Positions 1 to 11,932 of a DNA stretch of 64,000 nucleotides are shown one piece after another. The position numbers were made by a program, and so were the translations under genes. Each line of letters opens with the position of its first letter. The first letter of the stretch is position 1. Below the pieces are notes generated by a model. The model searched no databases. It was given only the letters and a program-made list of their open reading frames with translations, and was not told where the DNA came from. The stretch is taken from the NCBI GenBank assembly GCA_000729835.1, contig JFHB01000046.1, forward strand, positions 111,797 through 175,796. The letters are read 5' to 3'. This stretch comes from Atkinsonella hypoxylon (lineage: Eukaryota > Ascomycota > Sordariomycetes > Hypocreales > Clavicipitaceae).

Positions 1-84
1 CTTATCGGAACATCCATCAAGACTCAGACCTCAGACCTGATGACCAATTATCTCATCTTGCTAACGCGATCCGCCTTCTCCCAG

Positions 85-353
85 CCGACTTTGTCCAGGA
101 GCTCTACCTGAAGGAGCTCAAGGCCTACAAGACTCCCGCCGTCAAGGAGTCTGACGCCGACGGCCACGTCCAGACCTTCACCGTCCCCAAAACCCCTGCC
201 TCTCCCGAGGAGGCCGACATCGCCAGCAACCTGAAGGAGTACGAGAGCATGGCCGTTGAGATTGAGGGACAAGACTCGACCCAGAGCCAGGGCGGCGCTG
301 CGACTCTCCCCGACTGGCTCGAGGCCGAGGAGGATGACGAGCCCGGCCACTAA
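85..353 (+). CDS. ATP14: ATP synthase subunit h, mitochondrial (3' part)
   Basis: This is the last exon of a gene that begins before the window. The frame runs from a splice acceptor (CCCAG ending at 84, with a CTAAC branch-like site at 61) to a TAA at 351-353. The readable part starts DFVQELYLKELKAYK, continues with an acidic PASPEEADIASNLKEYE segment and ends in a very acidic tail (AEEDDEPGH). This matches the C-terminal part of fungal F1Fo-ATP synthase subunit h, a small peripheral-stalk protein on the matrix side of the inner mitochondrial membrane. The N-terminal targeting sequence lies outside the window. Bases 1-84 are read as the end of the preceding intron. Identification rests on family recall of this short region, so confidence is good but not complete. 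Confidence 0.8.
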
Positions 354-1824
354 AGCGGCATCTGATCTGGAAAACTGATATACACCATTTTTTATGTTTC
401 ATTAAACTTTCGGAGAGAAGAAGGAAAAGGGGAAAAGAAAGCAGGTCCGGACTATCCGTGGTAGACGAGCGCAGCGAAGTGTTGGTTGTTTAATTTGGTG
501 CAGTCTCCTTTGTGTTTTTCCTCCCGGCCCGCCAATACAAGGATGGCTTCACGACGTAGAGGCATGTGCTGGCCCGAACACTACAGGAGAAAGGATGTCA
601 GGGGTGGACAAAGGCGGATGTGGTCGATACTCCTAGTGTACATTTACCTCTCAACAAGCCTCAGTTAGGGTAGGACTTGATCATTGCACGCAAACAGAGA
701 TGAATTTTAATCCCATAATTTTGTTCTCCAGGCTTGCCAGTCTCGGCATGTCGTGATATGACTCGGAGTGTAATCTACTTGCTGCTCGTACATGGAAGCA
801 CGAAGCAGGAGGATCCTGATGGACAAGTCTAAGATGGACAGATGCCTACTTCGTCTAGGCAGAAACCGATACCGACAAGTCTCATCCCCGTGAACCCAGG
901 AAAGGGACAAGGACTATCTGCCCGACCAAAGTTCCAGATGGCTCAACACGACGATACCTCGATTGTACCGCATGATATGAAGGCTTTCCGGCCCAGCCCT
1001 GGATCAAGTTCCATCACGGCTCGTGCGTGTTCATAATGTGTAGAATTATAACATGGATTAATGTTCCTTGAAATTGACCTCATTTCTCCCCAGAGAACGA
1101 GCGCCAACTAGCAAATATGTATTTATATATTATGATACTCTTCGTCAACCATGTCTGCCTTAATGCATCTCTCATAAGAGCCAGGCATATTTTCAATGTC
1201 TGCCAGTCATACCCATATATCATGGTCCACATCCCAATGTAAAACGCGTCAAAAGCATTACTTCCGCATCTCCAGTGCACCTTTTTGAACAGACGAAGCA
1301 GACCACCGAACAGTGAAAAACAACTACTTGTTATTTTCCAGTCTTTTTCTCTGAAATTTACTGACCTTTCAGTAAAGACCCGGGCGGAACGCCCGTATGT
1401 ACAAGGAAGTGGAACGTTGCGAGCTATGCCATTCCGTCCGTTCCGTCCGGATTCCCGGAGGGGGATCAAAACCAACGCCGAGTGACCTTCACCCCTATAA
1501 GCTTCCTTCAAAGCGGTACCAATGCAACGAAAGAAATGAAAGTCGGTGCCGCACACACCGTGAAGACGGTTGTGGTAAAGCCGAGCCCAGAAACTATACA
1601 TACAGCTTCAAATGGCGCGGCGCAATAGCCAAGTGACGAAACAACGACACGAAGAATAAACCCAAGCCTCCCTAATGCAGTATGGCCAAGTAACCATTTC
1701 ATGCTGGAATAAAAACTGCTCGGATGAGGAAAAAGTGGACATGAAAAGAACATTACACGATGAAACTGAATGATATGCGCCTGTTTTCTTTGTCATATCG
1801 TGACTGTTAAGAGAAAACCCCTGC
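354..1824. other. intergenic, 3' regions of ATP14 and SCH9
   Basis: This stretch separates two converging genes. It contains only short overlapping frames on both strands with no recognisable motifs, splice-linked exons or RNA structures. Part of it must be 3' untranslated sequence of both neighbours. I see nothing else in it. Confidence 0.6.
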
Positions 1825-4553
1825 TTAAACATCAAAATGAGCCCCGCCCACCATGTGCTCGTCTGCGCTCGACGTTTTGACAACTCCACTCATGCGGTTT
1901 GCTATCCGAGGATCAATGTCGTCAATGTTATCCCAGTCATCCTCGTCGTAATTTGCATGCGCATCATCCATATCTTCATCGTCGTTTCTGAACCGATCTC
2001 TCATGTGGTCTTCCAGTGCACTCTCGTCGACGAAAGTGAAGCCCTGGAAATTAGCCTGAACAGAAGGAGACAGAGGCGTTGAGGCAGCATAGCCACACGC
2101 CAGGGCTGCTGCTCGCTCGTTGAGAGACCCATTCTGTTCCAGAGCTGTAGTGAACTCGGGGTCAAAATACGAGACGTCAGTCTCCGACTTCAACTTAGGC
2201 TTGAAAGGAGGCGTGATAAGTTTCTTGGTTAAGAGTTCCCAATCAATGTCGGTGAAAAAGGGATGTCGTTTCAGTTCTTCAGCATCATCTATGGCGCCGA
2301 GTCTATGCTTGGGATTCCTGTTAAGCAATCCCTTGACGAAGTTCCGGCCTTCCTGTGAGAGTGTATCGCGGGGAAATCTGACTTTGCCAAAGGCGATATT
2401 TTTGTACATCTGCTGAGTGTCTTCTGCGTAGAAAGGACTCCAACCGCAGCACATTTCGAAAACCAAGACGCCCAATGACCAAAAGTCCACCATTTTGGTA
2501 TAACCAGACTCATCCAGAAGAACCTCAGGCGCAAGATATTCCGTAGTCCCACAGAATGTATTCGTGGTGTCGTTCTTTGTCAGGTTCGCTTTGGACAAGC
2601 CAAAGTCGCAGAGCGCAATATGGCCATTTGCGTCGAGCAAAATGTTCTCTGGTTTCAGGTCGCGATATACAATATCGTTGTTGTGCAGATGTTGTATAGC
2701 CAATATCAGCTCCGCGATGTAAAACTTGGCGCGCCTCTCATCAAATCGCCCTTCCTTCTGCAAATGCCAGAAAAGTTCTCCTCCTGACATGTAGTCGGTC
2801 ACCAGGTAAAGTTCGGAAGGTGTCTGAAATGAAAATTTGAGGCCGACAATGAATGGAGAATCCGAGGTAGCCGTTCGCACGAGGATATTGCGCTCTCCCA
2901 CAGTGTGAGCGACCTCCTTTTTCTGCACAATGACTTTCTTTTGCAAAACCTTCATAGCGTAAATTCGTTGAGTGTCTCTCTTCCGCACTTGATAGACTTG
3001 CCCAAAGGTGCCCTTGCCAATGAGTCTCAGAATGTCGAAATCACTTGGTCCGAAATGCTTCTTTTCTGATCGCTGGTAGAGAGCCTCGACATATATGTCC
3101 CCGGTAGGTGCGTTTTCGGCGTCTGTATCCGCGTGACCGCGCAACGCGTACCACCCTCTCACGCCTGCGTCGGCATCCTTGCCAGCCTCGAAATCGACGT
3201 GGCCGAGAAATTCTTCGCCTGTGGCTGTATGATCGTACACCGAGATATCGACCAGCATGTCGGTATCGACAACGTCACTGCGCAGGCGAATGTTAGCAGT
3301 TGAACTACTTCATCTTCCATGGGGGCAACATCAGCGTCGAGGACGTACAAGACCGCTTCAGCATCCCACTTTGGATTCGTCAATGGTGATCGACCCGTGC
3401 GATTTCGAAAGGTGTTGTAATCATGAATACTAGTATTACTGCTTTGGCGACTTCTCATCGGAATGGCCATGGGAGGACGACCTGAGTCACTGCCCTGACG
3501 TTGTATCGAGATGGCCCCGAGTCCCGATGGAGTGACGCTCAGAGCTTCTTCGTCTTCAATGGGCCGTGGACCCCCAGATATAAGCTCGCTGCGCTGAAAC
3601 ACAGCGACAACATAAGGGTCTCGACATTTCCGTAAACCGCGCGCCTCGGCAATCTTGATGGTCAGTTTACCCTTCGCGGCAGGAGATTGAACGCCGCCTG
3701 TCCTTGGAGTCTGGGTTCCGCTGGCTGTTTCTGCTCCGTCGTTGCTGGTTCTGCCCGGCGTCTCTCTGCCATCCGACTGCGAAGAGTGAGCAGCAGATAA
3801 TGCTCTCGTGGGAGTCGGCGGACCGCTCTTGAAAATAACACCACGGGTTAGCTCTTTTAGTCCCTCGAGCGAAAACCACTTGTTTGGGGCTGAGACTGAG
3901 GAAGAATTAGGCTTTTCTATCAATGACGTGGATGAGTTAAGTGGTGAATGTGATGCGCCTGCGACTAGTTCTTTTCGTGTAGATGTCGCAGAAGCCTGAC
4001 AGGCGGCTTCAACGCGGACCCCACGCATAAAATTGGCTTCGGATCTCCATTGTGCCTTCTCGCTATTTTCCAGGCCCAAATCTTTACATGACGAGGTTTC
4101 AGAATGGGACGGTTGGGAGGAAGGAGGTGTTGGGTATGAATGAATGGTCATTGGCGCAGGTGAGACGTCGCCTGGAGCAATGTCGAGCTTGTTTAATCGT
4201 TCAGGCAATCGACAGTCTGGGGCCCTTCGACTACAGCGTTGTATATCCTGTGCGCCAGGACTCTGTGGCCGCTTTTTGGATGATAGCGAGGGGGTCGGGA
4301 CGGGCAGTGTTGACTGTTGATCCATGGAGTTCGCGGAGGGTGGGACAACAGTACGACAAGCAGAAGGATCTGTTGCAGAAGGGTCTTCACGAACCTGGCT
4401 GAAGTAGCTCATGATTCCTGGCAGACGTTTGTCGTGGAGGTCAGGTTGGGGGGTCGCTACGCCAGACCGTGGTGTGTCGATGCCGATATGATCCGCTCCA
4501 TCTTCGTCGGCGGCGGTTCTGGTGGATAATGGGTCAACAACACCTTGCAACAT
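1825..4553 (-). CDS. SCH9: AGC serine/threonine kinase, Sch9 type (C2 + kinase)
   Basis: Two exons (4553-3349 and 3277-1825) joined across a 71-nt intron (donor GTACGT, CTAAC branch, GCAG acceptor) give 885 residues. The intron falls inside a C2 domain (NPKWDAEAVF then DVVDTDMLVDI). The kinase domain follows: glycine loop GKGTFG at 489-494, ATP-binding Lys in AMKVL at 511, YRDLKPEN with the catalytic Asp at 608, DFG at 626-628 and T-loop TFCGT at 642-646. The tail keeps a turn motif (STPLSP, 801-806) and a hydrophobic motif (FQGFTF, 812-817). In other fungi Sch9 kinases act downstream of TORC1 in nutrient signalling, growth and stress resistance. The start chosen is the ATG at 4553, just upstream of the conserved TPRSGVATPQP segment; an upstream pyrimidine-rich tract suggests a leader intron, so the exact start is uncertain. 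Confidence 0.93.
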
Positions 4554-7500
4554 CGTGGACTTAGGTACCAGGGTACCTGTGAGGACATAAAAGTCAAGAT
4601 TGGCGAAAAGAAAAAAAAGGAGGGAAAAAAAACGAAGATCAAGAGAGACAAGGCGGAGAAAGTTTGACTCAATCGCCAACCTAATGCCTTGTGTGGAAAT
4701 GCGGTTTGCAAAGATTTTGTTGAGCAAAGCCACTAGTTCATAACGGTTGCCAAGGAGCAGCTTCAAGGGGCGCAGATTGTGAAGCCACGATTGAAAAATG
4801 TTAGCGGCAGCAAAGAGCCAAAAACTCTAGACCTGCATGCAACACAATTGCTTTTTCGAGCCACTAGCTAGTGCCTTGGCGAGGACGAAGAAGTGAGAAT
4901 AATGATAAGACGGCGTCAAGTGTACCGTGAAGGGTATAGGGAAAGAATTGCACTTGGTAGGGGAGGCGTGTGGAAGCAATTCCGACAACGGAAGTACAAG
5001 TCATGACAAGATAGATGCACAGGCAGGGCAAGGGGGATGACGAGATGATTGACACGAATTTTTTTTCGCCGGCGCAACCACATGGGAGAGTGGAGCAGTC
5101 AAGACTTGGATAGAAGCTTCGTGTGGCTCTGAGGCGCGGCATGCTTCAAGTCCTCTAGTAGCCATGGACCATTCTGGCAAGCCGTGTGTCGCCATGGACA
5201 GAGCAACGTCGAGGCTCTGCAACTTGCGTCTGGCTCTCCTGCCTCACTGCCTTGCTGCATGCCGGTACAAGCAAGCGTGTGCCATTCACATTCAAGCTTC
5301 GAGTCTTGTTCGTAACCGTCGGGCCTGCGCTGTCCTACGCTGCCCTACGCCGTGCGTGAGTCGTGATGCCCACTCGGGCTCGGGCGGAGCTGAAGCCGCC
5401 GGTGACTTTGCCAGCGCTCGCTGGCAAGTCAGACTGATAGCTGTAATGATAGGGTGAAGTGGCGAAACTGTAATAATAGCCTGTGGCTGTAGCACGGTGT
5501 AGCCTAATTCTTCCAGGGCAGAAGACGACGTCCAATGGCGCAATATCGCGCCGCGAGCGAGTCAGCGAGTAGCGGCTTAGGTGTGGGACCGCGCATCCAG
5601 TGGCCGCCGTACGGAATAGTGCGTTGTCGCATCTCCCGCCGTGGCGGAGTGCACACGGCGCAGTGTCATCCGCCGCTGCTTCATGGAATCGAAATCGAAA
5701 CAATATCGAACGGCCTACCCGACGGCAGCCATCAAATCGCATCACCACAATGACTCCACGGCAGCGCCAGTAGTTGCCAGCAAGAGTGCATAGGCGAGTC
5801 CAGAGCTAGACAGGGGATGTCCCATCGGTGCCAAGGCATTATTCGATGTTGGCATCTGACATGCCAAATCTTGGTTGATAGTATTGGGGCAGCCTGTTTT
5901 CGATATGCCTAGGACAATGCCGCCGAGACACACGGCGAGTTGCCGAAATGGTAGGTAGGGGACGACCACGCGCTTTGGCCATCGACGAAAAATGAATATA
6001 TAAAAAAGTTTGACAGGCTTATCAATTGGTGCACCCTCTTACAGAAACTGACCGGGAAGCGCAAACATCGAAAGCGCAGAGCGAGTGGCAGCGAAAGACG
6101 GGCTCGGACTCTTGCTTAGCGGCAGCATACCAACGATGCTAGAGGTTGATGACGAGGCCGTGGTATATGACAGTATAGTTATGTCATGGATTGCATCCAT
6201 TTGGAAGGTCGATGTCAGGGCGGCCAAGTAACGTTTTCTGGCCGACTTCAACTCCAGACACGCGAGCCGCGGCATGCATGGAAGAAAATATTCATTTCCA
6301 GTAATGATATCGAGCAACCAGCCTGCACATTGTCTTGCTGACAGAAGCCCCCCTCAATGTATAGCTTTGACTAGTTACCCTAGGTCCGTAGTCAAATCTC
6401 TCTGACTGGCGGCGCATCCCAGTCAACCGCATGGGAGCTGGACTGTGGCAAACTGGACTCACCACCAAACAGCAGCTGCAAGAAGCAAAGAGCTTGGCTC
6501 AGCTCCGAACTCCCGGGCCGATGGCAAACTTGACAAGGCACAAATGTCCATGTCGTACTATGCCAGAAGCATCCATGCTCCGGACCAGGTGCACAAGCTG
6601 CTAAATCCCATCAAACGGTGGCACTTGCCAGTATGACGGTAACATCGCTTGCCAACAACAAAACAGCGCGCCGCTGCTCCAACAATAGCTCTCTGTTGTG
6701 ATAATGGCATCTGGCTTCAGAGAGGCAAAGGCAGTGAGGCAGTGACCTCGGCTCGAGGGAGAATGAGGAAATCGACGGCGATGATGTGGGGTCATGTCTG
6801 TGGTGATAAAAACGATGCAGGAGTACTAGCATTGTAAGGAAACAGATCTGGTGCACATACTTTGACATGACAGCCTGGGTGGCCCGTCGTAGCAAGTCGA
6901 AGCTACTGGAGCTGCCATGGCCGTGCGAGTGTGCGTTACCATGGGCGCTTTCGGTGCCCGACATGACGGTTGTTTCGTGGAGCTGCCTGGGTGCAACTCC
7001 AAAAGCTCGGTTGGAGGTGGTGGTGGTAGTGGTGGTAGTGGTGGCGGAGGACGAGGCGGACGAGGAGGACGAGGAGGACGAGGGAAAGAATGGAGAAGGG
7101 TTCTGCAAGGCGCCTCGTACGCCACAGATCCGAGTCGACGACAGGACGTTATTCGAATCGATGATGGAGTTAGAAAGTTTTGGGTGGTTTTGGGTTGGGA
7201 AAGAAGTGTCTGGTTGTAGGTGCGGCGGAGAAGGATGCTTTGAATAGAAAACATTTGGGGGCGAGGCGAATCTCGCCTGGCCACCCAGAGCCCTCGATAG
7301 AGACGGATACCAAGTGAAGTGAGGGGACAAAGAAGCAGCAAGCGAGCGGCCAGGCATCAGTTAGTTATTATAGCACACTGTCCTATTGACTGCCTAGTAC
7401 TGTCTGGTGCTCACCCGGCAGGCACAGGCGCTGGGACTGTTAAACACGCCAGACTCCAGTACCAGACTCCGCTACAATCCCCAAGCTCCTAGGCCTTGGG

Positions 7501-8883
7501 AGCTGCTCATTTGCAGTCTGGTTACCTTGTGGCTCCCCTCATACCCCACATCTCTTCTCCATCTAGGCCTGATCCAGTCTACGGAATATGTATTAACTAG
7601 ATCCCTAGGTACCTAGGTAATTACTCCCGCCCTTGTTCCCGCATTCTTCAAGCATTGGGGACGCCATCGATCTCGCCATCCTTTTTCTACGCACGCTGCC
7701 TTGCTCATCAAGTCGGATAAATCCTTCTCTCATAATATGTCTGTTGTGATATAGCAACGAATGTCTATGACATTATATTCATCCCGTGTTAACCAAAGCA
7801 AGGTCAATTAAGCTCGTCCCATGGCCTGAAAAACCAGGGCTTGATGATCGCGATCGCATAGACGGGCGAGCAACAACCAACAATTGTGTCCATTAGCAAA
7901 GCATGTCTAGTACATGATTTATTTCCCCGTATTGAATGAGACATACTCCATTCGAGCTTTTCCTTTCCATGTGCGATCCTGGTCGCCTGGCAAATGCCAC
8001 CATTGACCTTTTTTGACAGGACAGCCTGTCATTATCATATCTAGAGCTACGCTGGCCAAAAGCTTATTTGATATTGGCCCAACCGGCTGGTTCTTTCTCC
8101 TCAACGATTGCCTCTGGTCCAATAAAATATCCACTTTCTCTGCGCCTTTGCATTTCTTGGTACGGTTGGGTTGCGATGAGCGTTGAACGGCTGCGCAACT
8201 GCTGTAGCTTTCTATGGCCCATGCAAGAATTTTGATGCTTCCATAAACCGCCTAGACTATGGTAGTCTCAGCGAGGTCCTGATAACGCCTGCTTTCGAAT
8301 ATTGGGTCACAACACGGATTAGGAATAGTTACTGGCTTATGGATGGAGACCATTGGCCAATCTTTTTGAAACATCAGGTAGTTATCCTGTTCCCTTCGTT
8401 CACTCAGTTTGCCCAAGGAGCAACTCTCCCGCCTTTCGCCATCTTGAAGGACTTTGTCCACCTCATGGCCTCGACTCCACTGATACATGCATCCCGTAAG
8501 CATGGGCGGTGTTTGAAACTTGTTTTCGAAGCGGGGAATACATATATTTCTGCACGTCAGTTGAACACCGTCAGTCACTGATGTATTGCGGAGTCTTCTG
8601 TAATTGAAGCCGACAGCATATTCTCCACCGTTCAATCACCTGGTACTGACTGACACGAACAACCCGCCACGGGTTGTGCTAGTGTATCAGGTGATTTTGC
8701 ATACCACAAACACAAGTTGTCAGTCAATCGCGGAAAAGGCATCGAACTGCATGCAATTGGAGCAACTCCATCGGGCTGCAAGACTTACAGTGTGATGGAA
8801 AGAGAAAAGAATGGACATGATGAGGTCCTGATTCATGGCGTATAGCAATTAGTAGCACACAATATTACATCGCACGTGATCAA
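4554..8883. other. long gene-poor stretch with low-complexity DNA
   Basis: No complete gene can be supported in about 4.3 kb. The first part must carry the SCH9 promoter and leader. Around 7014-7084 there is a purine-rich low-complexity tract (GGT/GGTAGT then GGACGA units), which creates long spurious frames on both strands. A short frame on the minus strand (about 6965 to 6862) begins at an ATG, has biased codons and ends at a perfect GTATGT donor, so it may be the first coding exon of an unrecognised gene; no convincing second exon was found. A perfect palindrome CCTAGGTACCTAGG sits at 7604-7617. Nothing else was recognised. Confidence 0.5.
7014..7084. repeat. purine-rich low-complexity tract
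   Basis: The plus strand carries GGTGGT/GGTAGT units followed by GGACGA/GGAGGAC units. The tract is imperfect and produces glycine, valine or proline runs depending on the frame, so nearby long frames should not be taken as genes. Confidence 0.8.
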
Positions 8884-8982
8884 GGCCGTGTGGCTCAATG
8901 GCAGAGCGTCTGACTACGATGAGCATCTTATGGTACTTAGAGTGTAATCAGAAGGTCGCAGGTTCGACCCCTGTCTCGGTCA
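8884..8982 (+). tRNA. tRNA-Arg(ACG) with 27-nt intron, copy 1
   Basis: A full cloverleaf can be drawn: acceptor stem 8884-8890 with 8975-8981, D arm GCTC/GAGC, anticodon stem TCTGA/TCAGA, T arm GCAGG-loop-CCTGT and discriminator A at 8982. The anticodon loop reads CT-ACG-A, with the anticodon at 8916-8918, and is interrupted after position 37 by a 27-nt intron (8920-8946), the usual site for nuclear tRNA introns. The internal B box (GGTTCGACCCC) is intact and a T-run follows immediately (ATCTTTTTT), as expected for RNA polymerase III termination. The acceptor stem has one U6-U67 mismatch, which is also present in the second copy. Confidence 0.93.
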
Positions 8983-9798
8983 ATCTTTTTTGTTCTTCTC
9001 CCTCGCGAAAGACAATTCCTAAAGGAATCGATGCATTAGAGCTATGTTCCTTTTCATTCTAACATATTTGACAGGGCCAAAAGAGCACATGCGTGGGAAT
9101 TGACACTTTTCAGAACTCTACGAATCACACATGCTTGGAGTCTGTTTCTTTTTGTAACACATCCGTAAGGCTCCTTGGTATTTGCTCTTGATTAGAAGTC
9201 GACCTTTATTGTTTCATAGATGGCCGAGTATGACGAATCTATCCCAATGAACCCCGACCATAGAGTAGCTGTACATAAGCATGCTATAGAAGTATCATTT
9301 GACTTGTTGTGTTTCCAAGAGATGAAACGAAATTAAGCATCTTTCCTTTTGGTCTGCTCATGTGATTGAGTTGGAACTATGGACAGGTTTACGGAGATAG
9401 ATAGTCAAACGCAAACCAACATCATTTCATACGACAATTGTGAAAAAAAACTTAAGAAAACTTCGACATCAAACAAGATGATTGGCTGTTATCCATGGAC
9501 CATCTGATTCATAATGGGCATTATTCTGATGTAGTTTTCTAGAATTCAGTCAGGTGTCTGCCTACCGCGGTGAGACCTGTTTTTGTATAGAACATTACGA
9601 TACTGCGTGACAGTTCCATACAATATCTGCAACTCGACTATGTCTACGGAATAATTTCTAGTTTGATAATAGAGAGGTGTTTCCAGCCATAAAAAATCAC
9701 GCGCACGTATATGTAGAAGAGTTCCATGAGAGAACCAAAGTATTTCAGCTCTCAGTCCAGCTAAAAAAGAAAATATAAGAATGTGGCGAAGATGTATG
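8983..9798. other. AT-rich spacer between inverted tRNA-Arg genes
   Basis: About 0.8 kb lies between the 3' ends of two convergent tRNA genes. It is visibly AT-richer than its surroundings and has no usable reading frame, no repeats at its borders that I can see and no recognisable element. It holds the Pol III termination T-runs of both tRNA genes. Confidence 0.6.
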
Positions 9799-9897
9799 TG
9801 ACCGAGACAGGGGTCGAACCTGCGACCTTCTGATTACACACCAAGCATCGCAAGATGCCCATCGTAGTCAGACGCTCTGCCATTGAGCTACACGGCC
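9799..9897 (-). tRNA. tRNA-Arg(ACG) with 27-nt intron, copy 2
   Basis: On the minus strand this has the same length, anticodon and intron position as the plus-strand copy at 8884. The mature parts differ only at one base near the D stem (TAGCTC against TGGCTC). The introns are the same length but differ at about seven positions, mostly transitions. The same U6-U67 acceptor mismatch is present. A T-rich stretch about 25-35 nt downstream (minus strand) can serve as terminator. The two genes point towards each other. Confidence 0.93.
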
Positions 9898-10595
9898 CGT
9901 AGTTGTTGAAGAGAGCTGTCCTTATTTTAGTATTCAAGGCCTATCATTGAAGGTCATGTTATTGTCAGCCCATTTCGAGTTATGCATGTATCAATATCCG
10001 CTCAGCAGATACTCCCTTAGTCACAGTTATAAAATAAAGTCTTTAAGCACCATTCCGACACTCATGCTACTTCGCGGCTCCTTGACTCATCTTTTGACAA
10101 TGTCGCTCCTGCTAGCTCAACCAGCACATGACGACGCAACTAGGACAGAAGGCGGGGAGAAAAGAGGAACTTTCCGTACCACAATGCATTATCTGAACGT
10201 TTTGGACCGTGTTCAAAGATGAGACTGCATGGGATTCTCAGAAGCCTACCTCACAGCCGCGTCAATCACTCGCACCACCAATCAGCGTTGTTATTAGCGC
10301 TGCAAGACTTTATCGTTATTCCCATGCCTATTAAGGGCTACCTGTGTCTGACAGCAGCGTCCTTAACTAGGTAGGTCTCCCGATTTGCACACCACACATG
10401 AAGATGGATTCAAAGACGTGAAGCACAGGTTAAGTGGTAGAGCGAGCTCATCACAGCGGGCCACTTCTCGCTTAAATCAAGTGAAGCACATCACTAGGAA
10501 AATCGAATCAAACATATCAGATGCCCTCTATTTGAATAAGAGGTGTAGGAAAAAGGCTAGAGAGATGAATTAAATAGGGGGCGACCTTCCAAGAT
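9898..10595. other. intergenic, nothing recognised
   Basis: This lies between tRNA-Arg copy 2 and the 3' end of a small protein gene. Only short frames without recognisable content occur. It includes the upstream flank of the minus-strand tRNA and 3' untranslated sequence of the next gene. Confidence 0.6.
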
Positions 10596-10999
10596 TTATT
10601 CCTCGGGGGGCCAGGGATTGCATTTTTTCATCACCGCAATCTTGGTGAGCCATTCCTTCTCCATCTGCAGAGTCACTCCTTGCGGATAGAGCTGAGGATC
10701 CTCGCCTTTTCGGGGAACAAGAGGGTCAGGGTACTTTTCTGTGCATGAGAAAACGGTCAGCGAGTTATTTCGGAGGACATGTGCCAAGGGCGCGTGGGTG
10801 GTCCTGCTATACGATGGTTGAAATAAAAGGACTGACTATCAGAGGACGGGTCTAACATACTAGGGTTGAAAGTCCGATCAGCCAACTTGGTCATGATTTT
10901 ATCAAGCTCTTCCTTTGATCTCCTTTCAGCGGACGTTACTGGCTCTGATACCTCATGTACGGATGTTAGAGGCTGCGATGAATGGGGGACGCCAGCCAT
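10596..10999 (-). CDS. small conserved-looking protein of unknown function
   Basis: Two exons (10999-10861 and 10738-10596) join across a 122-nt intron with a GTATGT donor, CTGAC branch and CACAG acceptor. The product is 93 residues, beginning MAGVPHSS and ending NPWPPEE. The first exon has a helical charged stretch (ERRSKEELDKIMTKL) followed by DRTFNPK; the second reads KYPDPLVPRKGEDPQ and MEKEWLTKIAVMKKC. The clean intron and the proline/charged composition argue for a real gene, but I do not recognise the family. There is no signal peptide or membrane segment. The start is the first ATG before the conserved-looking region; an upstream exon cannot be excluded. It is transcribed away from the SUZ-domain gene, sharing about 0.9 kb of promoter DNA. 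Confidence 0.65.
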
Positions 11000-11932
11000 G
11001 ATATTTTGGGTATGTCCTCCAAACTCCGAGCTAGGGATGGGCGGGGAGACGATGGCGGATCTTGGCCTTCCAGAAATAGAATTTATTGTGATGTAGGGAG
11101 TACTCCGTATGCATGAGATAACCGCGAATATTCTAGCATAAGCCGACCAGACGCGACAGAAGAGTGTCCAGACGTTCAAGGCCCAAGAGGGAGGTCGGCC
11201 AGGTTAGTGTCGCAGGCCCAGACGCAAATACTTGAACACGCCACTTCCCCGCCAACATAATATGGGAAGGTGCCTGGGATGTCTGGATGTACTATAATGT
11301 ACTATAGCTTAGGTACATCTAGGCACCTTGGTAGGCACCTACTTGGTAGAGACAAAGAAAGCCCCGTCGCTACGCAGTGCCATTGGCAGGGCAAAACCTG
11401 CTCGCCCAGTGCAAAAACCATTGGCTAGGGCTAGATATGTCTGGTGCGCACCAGACCCGTTGCTTTCCCCCGCGACAGGCGCCATAGGTCATAGGGCATT
11501 AGTGACCCCAGCCTGCACCAGCAAACCCTGAGGGGAAAACAAACGTCTGGTGGTCTTTACAGTCGTTGCAGCACTCCAGGCCAAGCTCGTCGTCGCTTCC
11601 CGACCAAGATGGGACTTGACTTTATGCCCACTGCGAGAGGGCTTGCATGTCCAGCTCCAAGTCGATAGGAAAACTGTCTCCTCTCGACTTCTTGTTATTA
11701 AAGTGCTCTTGTTTTTTTTCTCTTTGCACATAGACGCACGTCAGGTGTCTGGCCGACTACGGCGAATTCTCGTCCTCCCCTCAGTCTTGTGCCAGAATCT
11801 CTTCTCCGGCATTTCGTAACCTCACCCCTCACCTTATGTATCCGTATCTCAGAGAGCGGCAGCCAACCAAATATCCAATATCTAGCGTATAGCACTTAAT
11901 AAGCTGCAATCGGGTTACCAGAATCTTGCATC
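11000..11932. other. divergent promoter region
   Basis: This is shared upstream DNA of the small minus-strand gene and the SUZ-domain gene. It contains several TAGGTAC/AGGCACCT-like short motifs around 11310-11345, related to a palindrome that recurs in other intergenic parts of the window. No gene is seen. Confidence 0.5.

Noticed and set aside
6611..7357. Long Ser/Thr- and Pro-rich minus-strand frames
   Set aside because: Their length comes from the purine-rich low-complexity tract; only a 35-codon part with a donor site looked worth noting and is listed as a finding.
8983..9798. A transposon inserted between the two tRNA-Arg genes
   Set aside because: No terminal repeats, target-site duplication or coding remnants are visible; the spacer is only AT-rich.
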